From positions 1-25,098 of the forward strand of contig JALNWE010000045.1 of NCBI GenBank assembly GCA_023231065.1: a DNA stretch of 25,098 bases, read 5' to 3'. Numbering within the stretch: position 1 is the first letter of the stretch; every line of letters starts with the position of its first letter. The position numbers were made by a program, and so were the translations under genes. This document shows, in pieces, positions 1 to 7,102 of the stretch. The notes below the pieces were generated by a model. The model had not been told where the DNA came from. It saw only the letters and a list, made by a program, of their open reading frames with translations, and ran no database searches. The DNA is from Bacteroidales bacterium. Lineage in GTDB: Bacteria; Bacteroidota; Bacteroidia; Bacteroidales; FEN-979.

Positions 1-1
1 A

Positions 2-424
2 GAATTCTGGGAGGATTACCTTATCAACCTGCAGGATCATATCGCGCTCGATCCTGTTTATCCTCATGAGTCAAATTATATAGGGGCAGGATGTCCCCCG
101 ATTGAAACAGAACACGGATGGCTGCTTATCTATCATGGTGTGCAGGAAACTTTGAAGGGGCGCGTTTATTCCGCCTGTGCTGCCTTGCTCGACTTAAAGG
201 ACCCATCGAAGGAAATTGCCCGCCTGCCTTATCCGTTTTTTTACCCTGAATATGAATGGGAATTGATCGGTGAGGTAAATAACGTGGTTTTCCCTACCGG
301 TTCTGCTTTATTCGGGGAAACACTTTTTATTTATTATGGAGCTGCCGACAGCGTGATTGCCTGTGCGTATGTGCGTTTGCCTGACCTGGTTGCCGAATTG
401 TTAAATTATACTTCGAATGATTAA
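2..424 (+). CDS. GH130 family glycoside phosphorylase/hydrolase, 3' part (5' end outside window)
   Basis: The frame is open from the first bases, so this is the C-terminal ~140 residues of a protein that begins upstream. The motif GAGCPPIETEHGWLLIYHGV, followed about 80 residues later by YYGAADSVIACA, is the end of the five-bladed beta-propeller of GH130. These are beta-mannoside phosphorylases (for example on beta-1,4-mannosyl-glucose or mannooligosaccharides), with some hydrolases. The in-frame ATG at 140 lies inside the conserved propeller and is not the true start. The last 8 bases overlap the start of the next gene, a GT4 glycosyltransferase, which argues for translational coupling and a shared mannoside-type substrate. 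Family assignment is confident; substrate, and phosphorolysis versus hydrolysis, cannot be decided from this fragment. Confidence 0.85.
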   Translation, partial: EFWEDYLINLQDHIALDPVYPHESNYIGAGCPPIETEHGWLLIYHGVQETLKGRVYSACAALLDLKDPSKEIARLPYPFFYPEYEWELIGEVNNVVFPTGSALFGETLFIYYGAADSVIACAYVRLPDLVAELLNYTSND

Positions 425-2672
425 AAACAAAATTGATTCCGCCAAACTGGCTGAAATCCTATTTGTAACTTCCTATCCACCACGGGTATGCGGTATTGCT
501 ACCTATTCGCAGGATCTGATCATGGCGCTTCATGATAAATTCAGCAATTCATTATCTATAAAAGTTTGTGCATTGGAGTCAGGAAAGGCCAGCTATGATT
601 ACCCTGATGAAGTTAAGTTTATCCTTGACACTTCCCGCGATACAGAATACCCGATTTTAGCCCGTTCAATAAACCATGACAGCCATATTAAGATTGTTCT
701 GATCCAACATGAGTTCGGTTTTTTTAAAGAACAGGAAAAGGCCTTCCTTCAGTTCCTGAAAATACTTACGAATCCTGTAATTGTTGTTTTTCATACGGTT
801 TTACCTCATCCGGATAAAAAATTAAAATCCAAAGTTAAAGCTATTGCAGATGCCTGCGCGTCGGTTGTTGTGATGACCCATACTTCTGCCGGGATCCTGA
901 TGGAAGAATATGGCATACCTCAGGAAAAAATTTCGATGATAGCCCATGGCACACACCTGGTACCCCATTTAAATAAAAAATATTTAAAAAAGAAATATGG
1001 GCTGGTTAACCGTAAAGTACTTACCACCTTTGGCCTGCTTAGTTCCGGAAAGAGCATAGAAACCACGCTGGAAGCATTACCCGCTATTATAGAACAAAAC
1101 CCTGAGGTTGTTTTTCTGATTATCGGTAAAACACATCCCGAAGTGGTCAGGCGGGAAGGTGAAAAATACCGGGAAAGCCTTGAGAAAATGGTCGCGGATG
1201 ATTCACTTCAGGACCATGTGATATTTATAAATAATTACCTTGCTTTACCGGACCTGCTTGAATATTTGCAACTTACCGATATTTATCTCTTTACAACAAA
1301 CGATCCCAACCAGGCCGTGAGCGGGACTTTTGTGTATGCCATGAGCTGTGCCTGCCCCATCATTTCCACACCCATACCCCATGCGCGGGAGGTATTGACC
1401 AAGGATACCGGAATAATTTTTGATTTCTGCAATTCACAACAACTATCCAATGGCGTGATCCGGTTACTTAACAATGAACCATTAAGAAGGAACCTCAGTT
1501 CCAATACCCTGGAAAAAATTGTTTCGACAGTCTGGGAAAATTCTGCCGTTGCGCATGCCATGCTTTTCAAAAACATGGCTGGAAATACAATAGCAATACG
1601 ATACAACCTTCCGCCAGTCAAGCTTGATCACTTCCTGAAGATGACAACCGGTACCGGGATCATTCAATTTTCGAAAATCAATCAACCCGATATCAATTCT
1701 GGTTATACCCTGGATGATAATGCCAGGGCCTTGGTGGCTATGTGTATGTATTTTAAACAAACAGGCGATAATACATATATTAATGAAATAAGGAAATATC
1801 TTGGCTTTATAAAGTATTGCCAGCAGCCGGCCGGTGACTTTCTAAATTATGTTGACAAGGATCTCCACTATACGGAACAGAATGGACTGACGAACCTCGA
1901 TGATGCCAACGGAAGGGCCGTCTGGGCGCTGGGATATGTGGTATCCTTAACAGGCCTTCTCCCCGGGCGTATTGTATCAGAAGCCGAAGCGATCCTGAAG
2001 AAAACCCGTTCCCGTTTTGATACTGTCTTTTCCACGCGGGCTATGGCTTTCGCAATAAAAGGCCTCTATTACTATCAAAGCGCTAAAAAGTCACCCGAAA
2101 ATATCGACCTTATAAGGTTATTCGCAAATCGTCTGGTGCAGATGTATAAGCATGAGTCGAATGAACAATGGACATGGTTTGAGGGTTATTTGACCTATGC
2201 CAACAGCATATTGCCGGAGGCCATGCTTTATTCATGGTTGCTGACCGGAGGGCCAATCTATAAAGAGATCGCCCTGTCGTCGTTGGCCTTTCTATTGTCA
2301 CAAACCTTTAATGAGAAAGGGATAGAGGTGATTTCCAACAAAAACTGGCTTCAAAAGGGCCAGGTAGCAGGTCATTTTGGCGAACAACCCATTGATGTTG
2401 CCTATACCGTCATGACCCTGAGTAAATTTTATGATGTTTTAGAGGATGAAAACTACCGTTTAAAAATGGTGATCGCTTTTAATTGGTTCCTGGGTAAGAA
2501 CCGTTTGCACCAGATTGTATATAACCCTTGTACGGGCGGTTGTTATGACGGACTTGAAGAAACCCATGTGAACCTCAACCAGGGAGCGGAGTCAACGGTG
2601 AGTTACCTGATGGCAAGATTAACCATGGGAAAGTACAGACAGGATAAACTTATATTATCGGATAATTTGTAA
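417..2672 (+). CDS. GT4-type glycosyltransferase with C-terminal alpha/alpha-toroid-like domain
   Basis: 751 residues. Residues ~12-395 are a GT-B fold glycosyltransferase of family GT4: an N-terminal ILFVTSYPPRVCGIATYSQDL (one short loop then a helix binding the acceptor side) and a donor-binding half with TFGLLSSGKSIETTLEAL. The usual GT4 E-x7-E donor motif is replaced by Q-x7-Y in QAVSGTFVYAMS, a variant I recall from a subfamily often found beside GH130 genes. Residues ~400-751 form a separate helical domain with repeated aromatic/acidic motifs (TLDDNARAL, LDDANGRAVWAL, WTWFEGYLTYAN, NQGAEST), like alpha/alpha-toroid glycan-active domains. Start ATG overlaps the GH130 stop by 8 bp. Likely cytoplasmic, transferring a sugar (probably mannose; inference) in the same pathway as GH130. 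Confidence 0.82.
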   Translation: MIKNKIDSAKLAEILFVTSYPPRVCGIATYSQDLIMALHDKFSNSLSIKVCALESGKASYDYPDEVKFILDTSRDTEYPILARSINHDSHIKIVLIQHEFGFFKEQEKAFLQFLKILTNPVIVVFHTVLPHPDKKLKSKVKAIADACASVVVMTHTSAGILMEEYGIPQEKISMIAHGTHLVPHLNKKYLKKKYGLVNRKVLTTFGLLSSGKSIETTLEALPAIIEQNPEVVFLIIGKTHPEVVRREGEKYRESLEKMVADDSLQDHVIFINNYLALPDLLEYLQLTDIYLFTTNDPNQAVSGTFVYAMSCACPIISTPIPHAREVLTKDTGIIFDFCNSQQLSNGVIRLLNNEPLRRNLSSNTLEKIVSTVWENSAVAHAMLFKNMAGNTIAIRYNLPPVKLDHFLKMTTGTGIIQFSKINQPDINSGYTLDDNARALVAMCMYFKQTGDNTYINEIRKYLGFIKYCQQPAGDFLNYVDKDLHYTEQNGLTNLDDANGRAVWALGYVVSLTGLLPGRIVSEAEAILKKTRSRFDTVFSTRAMAFAIKGLYYYQSAKKSPENIDLIRLFANRLVQMYKHESNEQWTWFEGYLTYANSILPEAMLYSWLLTGGPIYKEIALSSLAFLLSQTFNEKGIEVISNKNWLQKGQVAGHFGEQPIDVAYTVMTLSKFYDVLEDENYRLKMVIAFNWFLGKNRLHQIVYNPCTGGCYDGLEETHVNLNQGAESTVSYLMARLTMGKYRQDKLILSDNL

Positions 2673-2693
2673 TTTCGGTATTTATCCGATAAT
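2654..2693 (+). terminator. Perfect 12-bp inverted repeat at the end of the GH130/GT4 unit
   Basis: ATTATCGGATAA at 2654-2665 is the exact reverse complement of TTATCCGATAAT at 2682-2693, with a 16-base loop. The left arm lies in the last codons of the glycosyltransferase and the stop codon is in the loop. There is no U-tract after it, so it could end transcription or protect the 3' end of the mRNA. It could equally be a dyad operator for the chemotaxis-hybrid gene that starts 55 bp downstream. Confidence 0.4.
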
Positions 2694-2747
2694 TAACGCG
2701 GTTCATTATGCAATTTTATACTTTCATCACGCATTGACACCTTATCG

Positions 2748-5648
2748 ATGGAAACGACAATCATTTCAGGATCAAGAAAAGCGGATTCAGATACCGGTCG
2801 GTTTCCAATAGTCGGTATTGGCGCATCGGCTGGCGGATTGGAAGCGCTGGAACAATTTCTATGTCATGTGCCTGAAGATAGCGGAATGGCATTTGTCGTT
2901 ATCCAACATCTCGATCCTACCCAGAAGGGTATGCTGCCGGAATTACTCCAGCGAATTTCGAAAATGGAGGTATTTCAGGGAAAGGACCGTATGGCGGTGG
3001 CGCCTAACTGTGTATATGTAATCCCTCCAAACAAGAGTATGTCTATATTAAAAGGCGTACTTCATCTGTTTGAACCAATAGAGGCAAGAGGACTTCGCCT
3101 TCCGATAGATTTTTTCTTTAGGTCCCTTGCCTCTGACTGCCACGAAAGAGGAATAGGCCTCATTCTTTCAGGTATGGGATCTGACGGGAGTATAGGCCTC
3201 CGCGCCATTAAAGAAAACAACGGGATTGTGATGGCGCAAGATCCCGCTACGGCAAAATTTGACAGCATGCCCCGGAATGCCATCGATTCTGTGCTGATCG
3301 ATATTATAGCTCCGGCGCATGAACTTCCTGGAAAGCTCATTGATTTCTTAAAACACATTCCTGTTATCAAATCAGACCTGGAAATTGAAATTAAAGAAAA
3401 AAGCGCTCTTGATAAAATTATTATTATCCTTAGGACTCATACCGGAAATGATTTCTCGCAGTACAAAAAAAACACAGTATATCGTCGTATTGAAAGACGG
3501 ATGGGGGTTCATAAAATAGGCAAAATATCCTCCTACGTCAGCTTTTTGCAGGAAAACACCAGGGAAGTGGAGATCCTTTTTAAGGAATTGCTCATTGGCG
3601 TTACTAATTTTTTCCGCGATGCGCCTGTATGGGAAAAGTTGAAAGAGAATGTTATCCCGGGAATAATCGCAAACCGGCAGGATGGTTCAATCCTCAGGGC
3701 CTGGATACCCGGATGTTCTACCGGAGAAGAGGCCTATTCCCTGGCTATGGTATTTAAAGAAGTCCTTGAAAAAATCAATCCCCATGGAGGGCTCTCCTTA
3801 CAGGTATTTGCCACCGATCTCGATAATGATGCTATCGGAATTGCAAGAAGAGGTATATTCCCTGCAAATATCTCGGCCGATGTAACACCAGAACGGCTGA
3901 ATCGTTTTTTTACCAGGACCGAAGAGGGCTATCTCGTTAATTCTGAAATAAGGGAAACAATAGTGTTCGCACAACACAACATTATTATGCATCCGCCCTT
4001 TACCAAGATCGATTTCCTTTCGTGCAGGAACCTGCTGATCTACATGGAACCGGAATTGCAGAAAAAATTGTTAGGGCTCTTTTACTACAGTCTCGGCCCT
4101 GATGGGATCCTGGTCCTTGGCAATTCTGAAACACTTGGGACACAGAGCTCTCTTTTTACAACGATAGACAGCAAATTGAAAATTTATGAACGTTCTGTTT
4201 CCATACTGCTACCTGAATTATTCGATTTTCCTTCCTCCTTTTCACGAACCCAATCGGCAAAAATTGAAAAACCACTTCCACCCGGATCAACCCTGAATAT
4301 TCAGAAAATTGCCGATCAATTGTTGCTGGATCATTATGCGCCTGCCGGTGTTTTGGTGAATGAAAACGGAGACATCCTGTATTTCAGCGGGCATACGGGA
4401 AAATATCTGGAACCAGCGGTTGGTAAAGCCAACCTGAATATTTTCGCCATGTTGCACGAAGGTTTGCGTACAGAATTACCCGTCGCTTTCCACAAAGCCA
4501 TCATTAAAAAAGAAACCGTTATTTTACGCCATATTAAAGCAGGGACAAACAGCGGGGCACAAACCCTTGATGTAACCATTCATTGGATTGATAAACCTGA
4601 TTCCCTGCACGGCGCTATCATGATTATTTTTACTGATATACCTGAATCTCAAGATATAAACCTTAAAGAAAAAAATGTGGGGAAGGAGCTGAATTTTATC
4701 AAACAATCGGAATTGGAAAAAGAGCTGCAAGCAACCCGTGAAGAAATGCAGGGCACGCTTGAGGAAATGCAAACTTCGCAGGAAGAACTGAAATCAACCA
4801 ATGAGGAATTACAATCGACCAATGAAGAATTACAATCGACCAACGAAGAACTTACGACTTCAAAAGAAGAGATGCAAAGCCTGAATGAAGAACTTCAAAC
4901 CGTGAACGCTGAGTTACAGTCGAAGGTGGATGATTTTTCACGGGTAAACAACGATATGAAAAACTTGCTCAATAGTACCGATATCGCCACGTTGTTCCTC
5001 GACAAAGAATTAAAAATCCGGCGTTATACTGATCAGACAACAAAAATCTTTAAACTGATAAAAAGCGATATCGGACGCCCTTTTACCGATCTGGTTTCCG
5101 ACCTTGTTTATCCTGAATTGACATCGGATGCCCTCGAAGTGCTCAGAACGCTCATTTTCATACAAAAACCAATCCCCACCCTTGACGGTCGATGGTTTTC
5201 AATCCGTATTATGCCTTATCGGACCTTCGACGACAGGATAGATGGCCTTGTCATCACTTTTATCAATATTTCTGATCTCAATCATGTTGAAACAAAATTG
5301 TATGAATCAGAGCAGATGAACCATTTGTTTTTAAATTTGACATCAGAAGTAATAATTAAATTGTCCATTGACGGAAAGATCCTGGAGTTTAATCATGAAG
5401 CTGAACGACTTTTCGGCAGGAAATATGAAGAAGTTGTAAATCAAAATTATTTTCAGCTGTTTATCCCGGAACCGGTACGAAAAAAGACCGAATTGAATAT
5501 AGCAAGATTGCTGAGGATGCCGATCGATGGAAAAATAAAAACGCAGGCAATAGCAGGCGAAGGGAATATCCCCATTGAATGGTCGGTAAAAGTACTGCTC
5601 AACAGAATGAATATGGCAACAGGAATGATCCTAATACGGAAAAAATGA
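2748..5648 (+). CDS. CheB-CheR hybrid with coiled coil and PAS domains
   Basis: 966 residues. Residues ~20-205 are a CheB methylesterase domain with its triad visible: Ser27 in GASAGG, His54 in QHLDP, Asp146 in GMGSDG. No receiver domain precedes it. Residues ~220-490 are a CheR SAM-dependent methyltransferase (FFRDAPVW, IPGCSTGEEAYS, FATDLDNDAI, FLSCRNLLIYM). After a linker comes a glutamate-rich coiled coil (~650-730) with heptads such as STNEELQ, then two PAS domains (~740-850 and ~855-966). No histidine kinase or receiver follows. Hybrids of this type are known in Bacteroidota and Proteobacteria and often end in a kinase; this one does not. It should methylate/demethylate or scaffold a signalling partner, but no MCP, CheA or CheW is in the window. 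The PAS gene 7 bp downstream is probably co-transcribed. Confidence 0.92.
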   Translation: METTIISGSRKADSDTGRFPIVGIGASAGGLEALEQFLCHVPEDSGMAFVVIQHLDPTQKGMLPELLQRISKMEVFQGKDRMAVAPNCVYVIPPNKSMSILKGVLHLFEPIEARGLRLPIDFFFRSLASDCHERGIGLILSGMGSDGSIGLRAIKENNGIVMAQDPATAKFDSMPRNAIDSVLIDIIAPAHELPGKLIDFLKHIPVIKSDLEIEIKEKSALDKIIIILRTHTGNDFSQYKKNTVYRRIERRMGVHKIGKISSYVSFLQENTREVEILFKELLIGVTNFFRDAPVWEKLKENVIPGIIANRQDGSILRAWIPGCSTGEEAYSLAMVFKEVLEKINPHGGLSLQVFATDLDNDAIGIARRGIFPANISADVTPERLNRFFTRTEEGYLVNSEIRETIVFAQHNIIMHPPFTKIDFLSCRNLLIYMEPELQKKLLGLFYYSLGPDGILVLGNSETLGTQSSLFTTIDSKLKIYERSVSILLPELFDFPSSFSRTQSAKIEKPLPPGSTLNIQKIADQLLLDHYAPAGVLVNENGDILYFSGHTGKYLEPAVGKANLNIFAMLHEGLRTELPVAFHKAIIKKETVILRHIKAGTNSGAQTLDVTIHWIDKPDSLHGAIMIIFTDIPESQDINLKEKNVGKELNFIKQSELEKELQATREEMQGTLEEMQTSQEELKSTNEELQSTNEELQSTNEELTTSKEEMQSLNEELQTVNAELQSKVDDFSRVNNDMKNLLNSTDIATLFLDKELKIRRYTDQTTKIFKLIKSDIGRPFTDLVSDLVYPELTSDALEVLRTLIFIQKPIPTLDGRWFSIRIMPYRTFDDRIDGLVITFINISDLNHVETKLYESEQMNHLFLNLTSEVIIKLSIDGKILEFNHEAERLFGRKYEEVVNQNYFQLFIPEPVRKKTELNIARLLRMPIDGKIKTQAIAGEGNIPIEWSVKVLLNRMNMATGMILIRKK
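4794..4856 (+). repeat. Three in-frame 21-bp repeats encoding coiled-coil heptads
   Basis: Three adjacent 21-bp units (4794-4814, 4815-4835, 4836-4856) encode STNEELQ, STNEELQ and STNEELT. Units one and two differ by two silent bases and unit three by a few more. Each unit is one coiled-coil heptad, so gain or loss of a unit keeps both frame and heptad register between the CheR and PAS domains. Confidence 0.8.
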
Positions 5649-5655
5649 TGTAACT

Positions 5656-6207
5656 ATGAAAAAAAAAGAACTTGCCCTCTCGGATACTCAAATGTTACGA
5701 ATCAAGGCTGAAGAAAAACTGAAAATAAAGCAGAAACAAATAGACAAGGAATTAATGGAACCTGATACAAAGAGACTCCTTCATGAACTACAGGTACACC
5801 AGATCGAACTTGAAATGCAGAATGAAGAACTTCACAGGGCAGCCGAATTGGCGGAAACTGCCCTTAAAAGATATACGCTTTTGTACGATTTTGCCCCGGT
5901 GGGATTTTTAACGCTTGATCGGAACGGTATGATAGGCGAGCTGAACTTTACCGCTGCAGAGTTGCTGGGCGATAAACGTTTTAGTCTGGTAAATACCAGA
6001 TTTAAGCTATTTGTTCCCGAAGAATCAAAACTGGTTTTTGACGATTTTTTTCAAAAAGTATATACCAGTAATGCCAAAGAATCATGCAAGATAATGCTTG
6101 GTCATGATAATAAATCACCACGCTTTGTATATATGGAAGGCATCGTTATAGCCGATGATCAAACATGCCTTTTATCGGTAGTTGATACTTCTGGCTTCAT
6201 GAAGTAA
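5656..6207 (+). CDS. Stand-alone PAS-domain protein with N-terminal coiled coil
   Basis: 183 residues. Residues 1-75 are charged and helical (TKRLLHELQVHQIELEMQNEEL), the coiled-coil segment that usually precedes PAS domains in Bacteroidota sensor kinases. Residues ~80-180 form one PAS domain (LYDFAPVGFLTLDRNGMI, then FNFTAAELLG-type helix, here LNFTAAELLG). The protein stops right after the PAS core, where family members normally continue into a HisKA/HATPase kinase. It starts 7 bp after the CheB-CheR hybrid stop, so the two are probably one operon. It may be a ligand-sensing partner that docks through coiled coils, or the relic of a longer kinase. The start codon is followed by nine A residues, a possible slippage tract. 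Confidence 0.75.
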   Translation: MKKKELALSDTQMLRIKAEEKLKIKQKQIDKELMEPDTKRLLHELQVHQIELEMQNEELHRAAELAETALKRYTLLYDFAPVGFLTLDRNGMIGELNFTAAELLGDKRFSLVNTRFKLFVPEESKLVFDDFFQKVYTSNAKESCKIMLGHDNKSPRFVYMEGIVIADDQTCLLSVVDTSGFMK

Positions 6208-6328
6208 ATGTCATGCTATCGGGATTCCCTGATGGCGCTATTCGAATCATGTAACAAGGCTTCGCCTGGACCGACAAGGTAATTAATGCAGGAGTATTTT
6301 ATAAAACAACAAAAACAGAAAAAGCAAG

Positions 6329-7090
6329 ATGAAAAAATTCGAAAATAAAACGGTGTTTATCACCGGGGGATTATCAGGCATTGGCAAGGCCTGTGCCATT
6401 GCAGCTGCCAGAGAAGGCGCCAACATAGCCATTGCCGATTTCAAATCCGCAACCACCGAAAGGACAATGACAGAAATAAAATCGGAAAACCCCAAAGCCA
6501 TTTTCATTGAATGTGATGTGTCGGTATATAAACATGTACAGACAACCATTCAAAAAGTCGTCAACACCTTTGGGACGCTCGATATTGCGCTTAATAATGC
6601 GGGGATCGGAGGTGAGGGGAATAAAGTAGGCGATATGCCTGAGGAAGCATGGCACAGTGTGATCGGAGTAAATTTATGTGGCGTATTTAATTATATGAAA
6701 CATGAATTGGAGCAAATGTTAAAGCAAAAGAAAGGCGTTATTATCAATATGTCCTCTATTCTTGGCAAAATAGGGTTTGTCGGTTCATCGCATTATGTTG
6801 CATCAAAGCATGGCATCATCGGACTTACACAGACAGCAGCCCTGGAATATGCAGCTGAAGGGATAAGAGTCAATGCAATTTGTCCTGCATTCATTGAAAC
6901 CCCAATGCTCCTCCATGCCGGGATAAGTGAAAATACAGAGCTTCAAAAATATATCATCGGCCTTCATCCGATGAAACGTTTAGGCAAGCCTGAAGAAGTC
7001 GCTTCCGGATTTTTATTTCTTGCTTCTGATGATGCTTCATTTATAACCGGGACTACCCTTGAAATTGATGGGGGCTTTTTAGCCCAATAA
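6329..7090 (+). CDS. Short-chain dehydrogenase/reductase (SDR), NAD-type
   Basis: 253 residues, classical SDR length. Cofactor motif TGGLSGIG at residues 12-19, NNAG at 89-92, catalytic Ser143 in NMSSILG and Tyr156-x3-Lys160 in YVASK are all present, so the enzyme should be active. Asp37 at the end of the second strand (AIAD) favours NAD(H) over NADP(H). The C-terminus EIDGGFLAQ is typical. Substrate cannot be read from the sequence; relatives include 3-oxoacyl-ACP reductase-like and sugar/alcohol dehydrogenases. A 121-bp non-coding gap precedes it, with no clear promoter. The Mg2+ ATPase gene starts 12 bp after the stop in the same frame, suggesting one transcript. Confidence 0.88.
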   Translation: MKKFENKTVFITGGLSGIGKACAIAAAREGANIAIADFKSATTERTMTEIKSENPKAIFIECDVSVYKHVQTTIQKVVNTFGTLDIALNNAGIGGEGNKVGDMPEEAWHSVIGVNLCGVFNYMKHELEQMLKQKKGVIINMSSILGKIGFVGSSHYVASKHGIIGLTQTAALEYAAEGIRVNAICPAFIETPMLLHAGISENTELQKYIIGLHPMKRLGKPEEVASGFLFLASDDASFITGTTLEIDGGFLAQ

Positions 7091-7102
7091 TCAAAACTAT
7101 CA

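Noticed and set aside
1283..1760. Long minus-strand frames inside the glycosyltransferase gene
   Set aside because: They are antisense shadows of a gene with clear family motifs.
2748..5648. Idea that the CheB-CheR hybrid is part of a full chemotaxis locus
   Set aside because: No MCP, CheA, CheW or receiver gene is present in the window; only a PAS protein follows.
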